Shown: positions 14,756 through 22,942, counted from the first letter of the stretch. The stretch is 32,017 nucleotides of DNA from CAZXCK01 sp964639225 (GCA_964639225.1 CAZXCK010000034.1:1-32017), one strand, 5' to 3'. Notes: generated by a model not told the origin, from the sequence alone. Numbers and translations: made by a program.

Positions 14756-15445
14756 TTACTCGCCCCCGCTGCTGCTCAACAACCGACGACGGCGTTCTTC
14801 AAGCTGCCGCTCGACCTCGCCGCTGCGCACGGCCTGGTCGATCTGGTCGGAGACGTTGGCGGTCGCCATTTCCAGGCGCGCATCCTCGCGGTCCAGGCGG
14901 GTACGAATCTTCTCGGCCATGCTGTTGATCTCGGCGTCGCTGGTGCTGGCCAGGCCGTCGAGGCTCTTCATCGTCTGGTGCGTGACCTTCTTGGCATCGG
15001 CCAGTTCGATCAGCGAGCGCAGGTGTTCGCGTTCCTGCTTGATGGTGGTCATCTTGGCTTCGAGCTGCATACGCATCTTGAGCATGGTCTGGTACTGCTT
15101 TTCCTGCTCCTGCCACTGCTCGTAATATTCCTGCGCCAGTTCCTGCTTGGTATTGAGTTCGGTCTGGGCGGCGGCGGCCAGTTCGTCCTTACCACGCAGA
15201 ATCAGCGTGTCGATGTCGCGATCCAGCTTCTCGGCGGCGGCGGCGAACTCCTCGTATTTGCGCTTGAGGGTGCGCACCGTCCCACCGACAGTGGCCGCTG
15301 AATCTTCCAGGGCTTCCAGGTTGCGCTCCGCCTGGCGAATATACTCATCCATGACCTTGACAGAGTTGGCTTCCAGCGCTCTGTCGACGACCGAATGCAG
15401 GTTGGCATTAATCAGTGTGTTGATTTTTTCCAGAAGCGACGCCAT
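14756..15445 (-). CDS. pspA: PspA/IM30 (Vipp1) family phage shock protein
   Basis: A 229-residue member of the PspA/IM30 family, ESCRT-III-related proteins that assemble on stressed inner membranes and limit proton leakage. It starts with the amphipathic helix (MASLLEKINTLINANL), followed by a continuous helical coiled coil and conserved early residues including DPxK-like ANSVKVMDEYIRQAERNLE. Length is normal for the family. The C-terminal helix carries RRRR and a short serine/glycine end. AAAGGA lies before the start, and an extended -10 promoter about 55 bp upstream gives it its own transcript. A terminator follows. A receiver-kinase hybrid gene lies upstream and a coiled-coil membrane gene downstream, both on the same strand. 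Confidence 0.93.
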   Translation of the reverse strand: MASLLEKINTLINANLHSVVDRALEANSVKVMDEYIRQAERNLEALEDSAATVGGTVRTLKRKYEEFAAAAEKLDRDIDTLILRGKDELAAAAQTELNTKQELAQEYYEQWQEQEKQYQTMLKMRMQLEAKMTTIKQEREHLRSLIELADAKKVTHQTMKSLDGLASTSDAEINSMAEKIRTRLDREDARLEMATANVSDQIDQAVRSGEVERQLEERRRRLLSSSGGE

Positions 15446-15503
15446 AGGGGATTCCTTTCTGTAAAAGCGTTTGTGATCTTCACTTGGGCGAACATTCGTA
15501 ACG

Positions 15504-15512
15504 ATTATAGCA
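15504..15512 (-). promoter_or_regulatory. Extended -10 promoter of pspA
   Basis: On the minus strand the sequence is TGCTATAAT, a TG-N-TATAAT extended -10 (TATAAT at 15504-15509). No good -35 is seen, as is normal for this promoter class. The predicted leader is about 52 nt. Confidence 0.6.
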
Positions 15513-15540
15513 CGAAAAAAAGCCGAGCGAACCCGCTCAA
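15512..15540 (-). terminator. Terminator after the receiver-kinase hybrid gene
   Basis: GAGCG/CGCTC (15525-15529 with 15534-15538) has a 4-nt loop and is followed on the minus strand by GGCTTTTTTT. The stem is only 5 bp, but the T-run is long. It directly abuts the pspA promoter. Confidence 0.65.
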
Positions 15541-15607
15541 CTTTGGGGGGATGCTGGTGGATGGGCTACCGGTCCGGTTCTGCTGGCGACACGGTAACGC
15601 GCTTGAG

Positions 15608-16717
15608 TCAGAGGGGGATAGAGACGGTAAAACGGCTGCCTTCACCCAGTCTGCTGCGAACGCTGACCCGGCCCTTGTGAACCTCAACCAGCCCTTTGAC
15701 AATCGCCAGACCGCTGCCCGCGCCCTGGTCCTCGAACTGTTCGCGGCGCACCTGGTAGAAGTTATCCCAGATTTTTTCCTGCTCGGCTTCAGGGATACCG
15801 CGCCCGTAGTCCACCACATGGATGCTGAGTTCCCGATCATTGGCGTCAATATGGACCTCAACCGGCTGCTCTGGCTCCGAGAACTTGATGGCGTTGTTCA
15901 GCAGTTCGCGCAGAATCATGGTGAGGTAGTCGCGATCCGCCTCGAACTCCGGCACGGTTCCCGACACATACAGTTCGTAGGGACGCTCAGGCTCTCTCCC
16001 TTTGAAAGTATGCTCGCACAGGTTCTCGACCATGCCCGGCAAATCGGTGATGGGTTGCTTACGCCAGCAGAACGTCTTATTGGCGTCGCCGGTTTCCAGC
16101 TCGACGAGCACAATAAAGTTCTCGATAAGATGGCGCAGCCGGTCCGCGCCACTGTTGATCTCGCGCAGGAACATGAGCAGCTCGTTTTCGTCCATTTCCT
16201 CGATGCGGGTGTCCTTGAGCATCTCGGCATAGGCGACGACGAGTGTCAGCGGGGTGCGGAACTCGTGATTCAGTATGGTAAGAATGCTGCGCTTAATGGT
16301 GGAAATGGCGCCCGCCTGCAACTGGTTGAGCGCCTGCTGCCGGCGCAGTCGCGCATCGACAGCGACCAACAGATCATCGGCGTCAAACGGTTTGGTGAGG
16401 TAGTCGTCCACCCCCATGATCTTGCCACGCTGGACATCGGATTTTTCGCCTTTGGCGGTCAGGAAGATAAACGGGATGGCGACCCAGTTTTCGTGCTTGC
16501 GCACTTCTTCCAGCAGTTCGATACCGTCCAGTTGAGGCATCATAATGTCGGAAACAATGAGGTCTGGCAGTTGGCCGTCGATCGCGTGCAGCGCCTCAAG
16601 GGCTTCTCTACCGTTCTGTGCGGTGATGACTTCGTAGCCGTCCAATTTGAGAATGTCCCGAATACCCAGCAGGAGATTGGGTTCATCCTCGACGACCAGC
16701 AACCTGGCTTTAGGCAT
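15608..16717 (-). CDS. Hybrid protein: N-terminal receiver, C-terminal histidine kinase
   Basis: A 369-residue soluble signalling protein. The N-terminal receiver (2-122) has D57 in IVSDIMMP, T87 and K109 in LTKPF. A HisKA-type domain follows with H151 in LNHEFRTPLTLVVAYAEML, then an ATPase domain with ELLNNAIKFS (N274/N275), DYGRGIP and AGSGLAIVKGLV. All catalytic motifs are intact. This order, receiver first then kinase, means that input comes by phosphorylation from another kinase or that the receiver gates the kinase. GAGGAT precedes the start. It stands upstream of pspA on the same strand, separated by a terminator and a fresh promoter. No cognate output regulator adjoins it. Confidence 0.93.
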   Translation of the reverse strand: MPKARLLVVEDEPNLLLGIRDILKLDGYEVITAQNGREALEALHAIDGQLPDLIVSDIMMPQLDGIELLEEVRKHENWVAIPFIFLTAKGEKSDVQRGKIMGVDDYLTKPFDADDLLVAVDARLRRQQALNQLQAGAISTIKRSILTILNHEFRTPLTLVVAYAEMLKDTRIEEMDENELLMFLREINSGADRLRHLIENFIVLVELETGDANKTFCWRKQPITDLPGMVENLCEHTFKGREPERPYELYVSGTVPEFEADRDYLTMILRELLNNAIKFSEPEQPVEVHIDANDRELSIHVVDYGRGIPEAEQEKIWDNFYQVRREQFEDQGAGSGLAIVKGLVEVHKGRVSVRSRLGEGSRFTVSIPL

Positions 16718-16765
16718 CGATTACATCCTCGGTAAGCTTGATGGTGTATAGCTAGCTCTTAACTC

Positions 16766-16793
16766 ATTATATTTTATTTCCGAAATCAGGCAA
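16766..16793 (-). promoter_or_regulatory. Promoter of the receiver-kinase hybrid gene
   Basis: On the minus strand TTGCCT (16788-16793) and TATAAT (16766-16771) are 16 bp apart, a good match to a housekeeping promoter. The leader would be about 41 nt. Confidence 0.6.
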
Positions 16794-16853
16794 TCGGTTG
16801 CATCTTTATTATTCGTATTTAAGCGGCGGCGCGCCCACTGGCGACGAAACCAC

Positions 16854-17873
16854 TCACTTTTCGCGCCGGTGAAGGTCGAGCAGATCGGCCAGCAGGGCGA
16901 ATCCCGTCTCCTGGCGACCCGCGCCAGCGCCCACCAGCGTCACCGGCCCCAGCAGATCGGTGTCGTAGGTGATGGCGTTGGTCGCGCCGACCACCCCCGC
17001 CAGCGGATCGCTGAGGGGCAGCCGCTCTGGCCCCACTGAGCCACCGTCCGGCGTCACACGGGCGATCAGCCGCCAGCGTTCACCGGCGGCACGCGCGCTG
17101 GCGATGTCGGCAGCGGTGATGCCGGTGATGCCAGTCACGTCGATGTCGGCCAGCGTCAGCTTCAGCCCGAACAGCGCCGCCGCCAGAATAACCACCTTAC
17201 CGGCGGCGTCCCAGCCCTCGACGTCGCCGCGCGGGTCGGCCTCGGCGTAACCGGCCTGCTGCGCCTGGGCCAGCGCGTCGGCGTATTCCTGCTCGTTTTC
17301 CATCTGGGTGAGGATGTAATTCGTCGTGCCGTTGAGGATGCCGCGCGCGCCGCGAATACCGCTGCCGGCCAGATCGTCCAGGGCCAGCCGCAGGGCTGGT
17401 GTTCCGGCCATGACAGTCGCCTCGAAGTACAGGCGTTTGCCAGCGCGCTGCGCCGCCGCCTGCAGACCGGCATAATCGACGGCGACCGGTCCCTTGTTGG
17501 CCAGCACGACATGCTTGCTGCCCTGAAAGGCCGCATAACACAGATCGAGCGCGGGCTGACCGGTCTCCAGGTCGGATGGACTGGCCTCGACCAGCACACC
17601 GGCGCGGCTCTGGCGGGCGATGCGCTCCGCGCTCCAGCCGCGCTGAAGGCCGGGTACATCGGGATAGTGCCCCAGGCTGCCATCCGCAATCGCGTCGAGC
17701 AGCGCGCCCGGATTCAGGCCATCAGGATGGACCAGCGTGCCGCGCGTCCGCGTGGCGACCGCCACCAGACGCGGCTCAAAAGCATAACGCGCCCGCAGTT
17801 CTTCGGCCCGATCGCGCAGTATAGCGGCGAATCCCTGGCCAACGTTGCCAAAGCCGATCAGTGCGATATCCAT
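16854..17873 (-). CDS. hom: Homoserine dehydrogenase (no ACT domain)
   Basis: It reduces aspartate semialdehyde to homoserine with NAD(P)H, leading to threonine and methionine. The 339 residues comprise an N-terminal Rossmann domain starting IALIGFGNVGQGFA, the VVLANKGPVA segment that closes the cofactor site, and the catalytic domain with GILNGTTNYILTQME and YAEADPRGDVEGWDAAGK; these carry the usual lysine and aspartate residues of the family. The C-terminal ACT domain found in many bacterial versions is absent, so feedback inhibition by threonine may be missing. GAGAGGAAG lies just before the start. It is the last gene of a minus-strand series and follows a small DUF2283 gene by 36 bp. No thrB/thrC adjoins it. 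Confidence 0.94.
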   Translation of the reverse strand: MDIALIGFGNVGQGFAAILRDRAEELRARYAFEPRLVAVATRTRGTLVHPDGLNPGALLDAIADGSLGHYPDVPGLQRGWSAERIARQSRAGVLVEASPSDLETGQPALDLCYAAFQGSKHVVLANKGPVAVDYAGLQAAAQRAGKRLYFEATVMAGTPALRLALDDLAGSGIRGARGILNGTTNYILTQMENEQEYADALAQAQQAGYAEADPRGDVEGWDAAGKVVILAAALFGLKLTLADIDVTGITGITAADIASARAAGERWRLIARVTPDGGSVGPERLPLSDPLAGVVGATNAITYDTDLLGPVTLVGAGAGRQETGFALLADLLDLHRREK

Positions 17874-17909
17874 TGACTTCCTCTCATCGTGGCGTCTGCT
17901 ATCGGAATA

Positions 17910-18122
17910 TCAGTTTGCGACGTTGAGGCCAGTAATTGCATACTCGACGCCATGCGGTGTTATACCCCGTTTAGAGGCGTCCAGAACCTCGATACTGACG
18001 ATGTTTCCCTGACGATCGTAATCAATGATGACTCCGGGTTTATCCTCATCGCTTTCGTCGACCGGCTGATCGCTTAGTATAATGCGCAGGACATCGACCT
18101 CTACATCGTAGGTTAGTTTCAC
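17910..18122 (-). CDS. Small DUF2283-type protein
   Basis: A 70-residue protein resembling DUF2283: it begins MKLTYDVEVDVLRIIL, then has DKPGVIIDYDRQGNIVSIEVLDAS, the characteristic strand pattern of the family. The start codon is GTG, and its first four bases (GTGA) overlap the stop of the preceding DUF4258 gene. Such pairs are found repeatedly in bacteria and have been predicted as toxin-antitoxin modules, with this smaller acidic protein as the likely antitoxin; this is inferred, not shown. It has no DNA-binding motif. Homoserine dehydrogenase follows after 36 bp. Confidence 0.8.
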   Translation of the reverse strand: MKLTYDVEVDVLRIILSDQPVDESDEDKPGVIIDYDRQGNIVSIEVLDASKRGITPHGVEYAITGLNVAN

Positions 18123-18388
18123 GACTCATCGCTCCAATACTTGTCAATTCTGCTGGTGCGGTAGACGGTAACAACAATCAACGGATTAGCTTCTTCTACG
18201 ATTATCCGTACAAGATAGAGCCTGCCCGTTATTGTAATCTGAGATTGGTACGCTTTGCGTCCGGAATATGTGTTAACAATCTGATCTGGTGAGCGTAAAA
18301 CAGAGTCTATAACATCGATTGGAATGCCTCGTCGCTCGGCTTCTTCACGGGCATGATCCGTAAGATGATACGGTTCAGGGACGCTCAT
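18119..18388 (-). CDS. Small DUF4258-type protein, possible toxin
   Basis: An 89-residue protein matching the DUF4258 pattern: YHLTDHAREEAERRGIPIDVID at the start, a GRKAYQSQI strand, LYLVRIIVEE, and the closing VTVYRTSRIDKYW. These proteins have a small RelE-like appearance and usually sit beside a small partner gene, here DUF2283, with a 4-base overlap. A toxin role is a prediction from this gene arrangement. Its GAGAGG ribosome site overlaps the stop of the upstream hydrolase, only 12 bp away, so the three genes are likely one transcript. That is unusual for a mobile toxin-antitoxin module. Confidence 0.78.
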   Translation of the reverse strand: MSVPEPYHLTDHAREEAERRGIPIDVIDSVLRSPDQIVNTYSGRKAYQSQITITGRLYLVRIIVEEANPLIVVTVYRTSRIDKYWSDES

Positions 18389-18400
18389 AACGTCTGCCTC

Positions 18401-19216
18401 TCAACGCGGCTGGCGGACTTCGGTCGTGTGCGCTTCGATGAAGGCCGCCGCCTGTTCCAGCACCGCCGGGTAGTCGTGGTCCTGCGTCAGAATGTGGCCG
18501 CTGCGCTCGAAGGTGACACAGCGCACGTCCTCGCTGCCGATACGGTCGCTGGCGATCTGCTGGCTGAGCGGCGAAACCGTCTCGTCGCCCTCGGAGTACA
18601 TCAGCAGCGCCGGCGCGCTGATGCGCGGCAGCGCCCCCTCGGCGACCGCCATCAGGTTGTAGAGTTCTTCCAGTGACTGCGTCGCCCAGTCGTCATAGCG
18701 CACGCGCCCGCGAATGGCATCGCCCCGGCGTTCCTGCTGGGCGATCAGCCGCTGCGGAAAGTCGCTGCGGTCGGGGAAGTGCATATACGGTCGCCCGTAC
18801 TTGATCCAGCGCGCGCGGGCCAGTTGGTCGATATTGGCCAGTGTCAGCGGCGCGGCCATCACCACCAGACCGGCCACCGGCACCGACGCGCCCAGCAGCA
18901 GCGTCAGCAGGCCGCCCATCGACAGCCCGGCGACAAACACCTGGTCACAGGTCGCCCGCAGCAGATGGTAACCATCCAGCGCGCTGGTGTACCAGTCCTG
19001 CCAGCGCTGCCGTCCCAGTTGGCGATAGTCGGTGAGTCCATGACCGGCCAGCCGCGCCCCGTAGACCGTCAGGCCGCGTCCGGCTAAATCCTGGCCCAGC
19101 CAGCTCACTTCGGCGGGCGATGCGCTGAGTCCGTGCAGGCACAGGCAGCCCACGCGCCCGCCCGGATAGTAGAAGGGTTCTGCCCCTGGCATGATGTCGG
19201 GAATGTAGGTGTCCAT
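18401..19216 (-). CDS. Alpha/beta hydrolase, carboxylesterase/monoacylglycerol-lipase type
   Basis: A 271-residue serine hydrolase. The HGLSASP turn (28-34) gives the oxyanion region. The nucleophile is S99 in GLSMGG, the acid D211 in YSEGDETV, and the base H241 in ERSGHIL, a complete triad with the order and spacing of Est30-like carboxylesterases and bacterial monoglyceride lipases. There is no signal peptide, so it should act in the cytoplasm on short acyl esters or monoglycerides. Substrate is unknown. It lies 63 bp after the PD40-repeat gene and 12 bp before the DUF4258 gene, all on the minus strand. Confidence 0.88.
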   Translation of the reverse strand: MDTYIPDIMPGAEPFYYPGGRVGCLCLHGLSASPAEVSWLGQDLAGRGLTVYGARLAGHGLTDYRQLGRQRWQDWYTSALDGYHLLRATCDQVFVAGLSMGGLLTLLLGASVPVAGLVVMAAPLTLANIDQLARARWIKYGRPYMHFPDRSDFPQRLIAQQERRGDAIRGRVRYDDWATQSLEELYNLMAVAEGALPRISAPALLMYSEGDETVSPLSQQIASDRIGSEDVRCVTFERSGHILTQDHDYPAVLEQAAAFIEAHTTEVRQPR

Positions 19217-19279
19217 GCGTCAGAGTTTACATCACATCGCCCGCCAGCGCGATGATTTTCTGATGGCTCCAGCTAACGA

Positions 19280-20488
19280 TTACGTCGGGCACAGGCTCTC
19301 CCCGGCGAAACCCGGCGGCGACCACACCGGCGGCGTGTTACCGGGGCGTTCGTCGTCCATAAACTGAACCACGCCGCTGGCCGCGTCGACAACGGCCAGG
19401 CTGTACTGTGCCCGCAGCGCCAGGTAGCGACCGTCCGGGCTGAAGCGCGGGAAATCGGTGTGGGTGAACAGCTCATCCATCGGGTAGAGCGCAGCGCCGG
19501 TGTCGGCATCGCCCACCAGCGGAATCCGCCACAGTCGATTTTCGGGGACATCCTGGAAATCGCGGACCGACGCCAGCATAGCCGAACTATCCGGCAGCCA
19601 GGTGTGGTCCAGTGTCATGTTCCAGATGGTGTTCAACTGCGTGGCGATGGCATCCGGCTGGTTGGCGATCATCCAGAAAGTGTCGTTTCCCGTGCTGATG
19701 GCGTAGATGAAGCCGATCAGCGCGCCATCCGGACTCCAGCGCGGTGCGCGCGCGCTGCCCACGCTGAAGTTCGTCAGGCGGTATTTGGTTTCACCGTCAG
19801 CGCTGACCACCCACAGATCAGCCTCGGAGACGGTCGGCAGTTCATCGCCGGGTGTGCCGGACGGCTCGGTGGTGGGCACAGCCGTCGACAGCACATCGAC
19901 GCCGGGCACGCGCTCGTCAAACGAGACGTAGGCCAGCCAGCCGCCATCCGGTGACCACGTTGGCGAGAATTCGCGCCCGGTGACGCTGTAGAACTGGGGC
20001 GCGCCGCCCTCGCCCGGAATCCAGGCGATGTGCGTCTGGCGTTCGATCTGGCGCGTGCGCTCGTCCGGTAGATCGCGCAGCATGGTAAAGGCGATGCGCT
20101 CCACGCCGTCCGGCCCGGCGGACCAGTCCGGCTCCCACGCGCCCCACTCGGACGGCGGCAGCTCATCGAAGGTCACCAGCGCGCGGCGGTCACTGCCGTC
20201 CAGGCGGGCGCTGTAGAGCTGCGGCAGGCCCTGCCCGCGCTCGTCGATGGTGAACAGTATCCGGCAGCCATCCGGTGAGAAATCCCACACATGATGCTCG
20301 CCGCCGCCAAACGACAGCTCACGCACGCGCACGGGCTGCGCGCCCAGGTCGTAAAGCAGAATACGGTCATGGCGGGCGGGCGTGGCGGCGATCAGCGGGC
20401 CGTTGAGCAGCGGCTCCGGCGCGGACGCCCCAACCCGGCCCAGCGCCAGTCCCAGCATCACCAGCACACAAAAAAACATCTGTCGCAT
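19280..20488 (-). CDS. Exported PD40/TolB-type beta-propeller protein
   Basis: A 402-residue protein with a signal peptide (about residues 1-23, MRQMFFCVLVMLGLALGR) and then beta-propeller repeats. The repeated motif is FSPDG or WSPDG followed by a short strand: WDFSPDGCRILFT, TWSPDGGWLAYVS, RWSPDGALIGFIY, RFSPDGRYLALRA. This is the PD40/WD40-like pattern of TolB and of propellers attached to peptidases, but no peptidase or TolB N-terminal domain is present. It probably binds protein or glycan outside the membrane. A -10 TATAAT at 20527-20532 on the minus strand may drive it. It is transcribed divergently from cofE. Confidence 0.82.
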   Translation of the reverse strand: MRQMFFCVLVMLGLALGRVGASAPEPLLNGPLIAATPARHDRILLYDLGAQPVRVRELSFGGGEHHVWDFSPDGCRILFTIDERGQGLPQLYSARLDGSDRRALVTFDELPPSEWGAWEPDWSAGPDGVERIAFTMLRDLPDERTRQIERQTHIAWIPGEGGAPQFYSVTGREFSPTWSPDGGWLAYVSFDERVPGVDVLSTAVPTTEPSGTPGDELPTVSEADLWVVSADGETKYRLTNFSVGSARAPRWSPDGALIGFIYAISTGNDTFWMIANQPDAIATQLNTIWNMTLDHTWLPDSSAMLASVRDFQDVPENRLWRIPLVGDADTGAALYPMDELFTHTDFPRFSPDGRYLALRAQYSLAVVDAASGVVQFMDDERPGNTPPVWSPPGFAGESLCPT

Positions 20489-20526
20489 ACAATCTCCATC
20501 TGCGGTAACGGCTCACACATGGGTCG

Positions 20527-20532
20527 ATTATA
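20527..20532 (-). promoter_or_regulatory. Possible -10 box of the PD40-repeat gene
   Basis: TATAAT on the minus strand lies 38 bp before ATG 20488. No -35 is recognisable at normal spacing. Confidence 0.4.
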
Positions 20533-20639
20533 CCGGGAAAGCCAGCCCCGCCGAGTCCCCGCGCTTGATTTCAGCGGCGATTCCGCTTACCCTTTGAGAC
20601 GTATCATTAGACAAACTCAAGCAAGCGAGACGAATCCCC

Positions 20640-21515
20640 GTGCCCAGAAAACCCCTGATAGTCTTTCCAGTAGAAGCGCCCGTCAAGGACCGCGCTTTTG
20701 ATCTTTGCGCCGCCATCGTTGAATCGCTGGCCGCCGCCAACGAGACGCTGCAGGACGGCGACGTGCTGGCCGTCAGCAGCAAATACGCCGCCATCGCCGA
20801 GGGCCGCGTCGTGTCGATGGACGAGGTGCGGGTGAGCGCCGAAGCCGAGGCCATCGCCGAACGCTACATGATGAACCCGACGATGGTGGAGCTGGTGCTC
20901 CAGGAAGCCGACCATGTATTCGGCGGCATCATTCACGACTTCAGAGGGACAAAGGTGGGCTTTCTACTGACGCACAAAGACGGCATCATCTCACCGAATG
21001 CCGGCCTGGACCGTTCCAACATCCCCAATGGGCAGGTGGTGCTGTTCCCCGCCGACCCCTACGGACTGGCCGCCGAGATTCGCCGCGAGATGCGTGACCG
21101 CCTGGGCGTCAATGTGGGGGTTATCCTCACCGATAGCTGGCTGATGCCGGGCCGCCTGGGCACAACGGGCGTGGCGCTGGCGACCGCTGGCTTCGACCCG
21201 GTGCAGGACGAACGCGGCAAGATCGACCTGTTCGGCAATCCGATGCAGGTGACGCAGCGCGGCATCGCCGACACGATCTGCGCCAGCGTGCAAATGGTCA
21301 TGGGCGAGACCGCCGAGGCTACACCCATCGCCATCGCCCGCAACACCGGCGTGCAGCTCACCGACCGCGCGCTGAGTGTCGATGATGTGGCCATCCCCTG
21401 GGAACTGTGCATCTACGTGGGGTCGCTGACGGCGGGCCTGCTCGAAGACCACCCGCTGCGCGCCCATATCACCGGTGGCAACCGCATCATTCGCTGGCCG
21501 GCGACCGGGGATTAA
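20640..21515 (+). CDS. cofE: Coenzyme F420-0:L-glutamate ligase-like protein (CofE family)
   Basis: A 291-residue member of the CofE family, which adds gamma-linked glutamates to coenzyme F420 using GTP. The family pattern is visible: DGDVLAVSSKYAAIAEGRVV (39-58), HKDGIISPNAGLDRSNI (112-128), a DPYGLAAEIRREM segment, and VILTDSWLMPGRLGTTGVAL followed by AGFDPVQDERGKID and VTQRGIADTI. The normally very conserved TDTFGRPWR-x-G stretch is changed to TDSWLMPGRLG, so substrate or activity may differ. The start is GTG 20640 with a poor ribosome site. No other F420 genes (cofC, cofD, cofG/H) are in the window. Its stop overlaps that of the convergent glycosyltransferase. Confidence 0.85.
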   Translation: MPRKPLIVFPVEAPVKDRAFDLCAAIVESLAAANETLQDGDVLAVSSKYAAIAEGRVVSMDEVRVSAEAEAIAERYMMNPTMVELVLQEADHVFGGIIHDFRGTKVGFLLTHKDGIISPNAGLDRSNIPNGQVVLFPADPYGLAAEIRREMRDRLGVNVGVILTDSWLMPGRLGTTGVALATAGFDPVQDERGKIDLFGNPMQVTQRGIADTICASVQMVMGETAEATPIAIARNTGVQLTDRALSVDDVAIPWELCIYVGSLTAGLLEDHPLRAHITGGNRIIRWPATGD

Positions 21516-22834
21516 GGCGCGAGATTGGGGACCAGTACGCGCCACAGCAACCACACATCCAGCAGCGCAAGCGTCCAGAAGGCCAGCACGGTAAGCGCCG
21601 GCGCGCTGGCGAAGAGCGCCCGCCGCCAGGCATCGAAGCCCAGGGCCAGCGCCAGCCCCAGCGGAACCAGCAGCGTAAACATGTAGCGGCCCTGGTGCTG
21701 CTGAAACTCCGTGTTGTAGTACAGATAGGCCAGCACCGCCAGCGCGACCGCCAGCCCCAGAATAACCCAGGCGTGGACCTGCTCGCGGTGGCGCGGCGTG
21801 GCGGATTCGCCATGGCGGCGCCACGCATCCAGCAGCCAGCCCGCCGCGCTGATCGCCAGCCACACGCCGATCAGCGTGTAGGTCCAGCGCGGCAGCGGCA
21901 CGGCCATCCAGCCGAACTGCCCCCAGAAGCTGTTAAACGTCACGGTGACGATCTCGCGCAGGTAGCCGCCGAAACCCAGCCGGTCGATGAGGTCGGCGGT
22001 ACGCGGCTGGCCAACGACGACAGCATCGTGCGCGGCCAGCCCCAGGAAGTCCGGGAAGCCATAGACGGCGATATTGCGCAGCCACCACATCCCGCCGAGC
22101 AGCAGCGCCGGAACCAGAAAGGCGATCAGGGCGCGCCGCAGCGCACGCGGATCGAGGCCCTGCGACCACCAGCGCAGCACAATGGCCAGCGGGACCAGCC
22201 CGGCCAGGAAATAGGTCGTCGCTTTGGTGACCAGCCCCACCCCGACCAGCAGACCGAGCAGCCAGGGCGAGATTTCGCGACCCGGCTCCGCTTTGAGATA
22301 CGCGACCAGCCCGGCCAGCCCGACGGCGACGATGCCCCAGGCCAGCGCGTCGTTGTTCACTGAGGCCAGGATATGCACCTGCTGCGGCTGGAAGGCGACA
22401 AACGAGGCCGTCGCCAGCGCCAGCCAGCGGCGCGCGGGGAACATCAGCCGGGCGACCGCATAGGCTCCCCATACGATCAGCAGGCCGCACACCACCGAGA
22501 ATAATCGCAGCGCCGTCAGGCTGCCATCGCTAACCCAGTACACCGGTACGGCCAGCATGTAATACAGCGGCGGCTGGTGATCCTCGTATTCGATGCGGTG
22601 CAGGTCGTCGAGTAGTTCCGGCGCGAAGCGAGCGCCCTTGAGCGCATCCAGGTATTCCTGGTCCCAGTCGCCCGCCTCGATAACGGGAATGCGCCGGTCT
22701 TCGGCCAGTTGGGCGATGTAGTTATAGTGCGCTGGTTCGTCGGGAGCCTGCCAGTCCGGCGTATAGACGGCGAACAGCGCGCCGATCACCAGATAGACCA
22801 GCATAACCAGCATAACAGGCAGATAACGGGGCAT
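21512..22834 (-). CDS. GT-C family membrane glycosyltransferase (PMT/DUF2142-like)
   Basis: A 440-residue integral membrane protein with about ten to eleven hydrophobic segments. The first outward loop has QAPDEPAHYNYIAQLAE (D32/E33), the acidic catalytic-type motif of PMT_2/DUF2142 GT-C proteins. HQPPLYYMLAVPVY and HILASVNNDALAWG are further family features. It should move sugars from a lipid carrier at the outer membrane face; donor and acceptor are unknown. The frame is open to 22966, but ATG 22834 is chosen because AGAGGA lies just upstream and the first membrane helix then starts at residue 5. It ends tail to tail with cofE, the two TAA stops sharing TTAA. Confidence 0.8.
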   Translation of the reverse strand: MPRYLPVMLVMLVYLVIGALFAVYTPDWQAPDEPAHYNYIAQLAEDRRIPVIEAGDWDQEYLDALKGARFAPELLDDLHRIEYEDHQPPLYYMLAVPVYWVSDGSLTALRLFSVVCGLLIVWGAYAVARLMFPARRWLALATASFVAFQPQQVHILASVNNDALAWGIVAVGLAGLVAYLKAEPGREISPWLLGLLVGVGLVTKATTYFLAGLVPLAIVLRWWSQGLDPRALRRALIAFLVPALLLGGMWWLRNIAVYGFPDFLGLAAHDAVVVGQPRTADLIDRLGFGGYLREIVTVTFNSFWGQFGWMAVPLPRWTYTLIGVWLAISAAGWLLDAWRRHGESATPRHREQVHAWVILGLAVALAVLAYLYYNTEFQQHQGRYMFTLLVPLGLALALGFDAWRRALFASAPALTVLAFWTLALLDVWLLWRVLVPNLAP

Positions 22835-22942
22835 AAGTCCTCTTGAAAGTCGCAGCCACGAACGCAGGCACAGGATAGCGCCTGCGCCCGCCCCGCGCCA
22901 GGGCAAACCAGATAACCCGCGACGAATCGGCCCGGCTGCACG

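Noticed and set aside
15395..16735. 446-residue open frame on the plus strand
   Set aside because: It covers the receiver-kinase hybrid in antisense; all catalytic motifs are on the minus strand.
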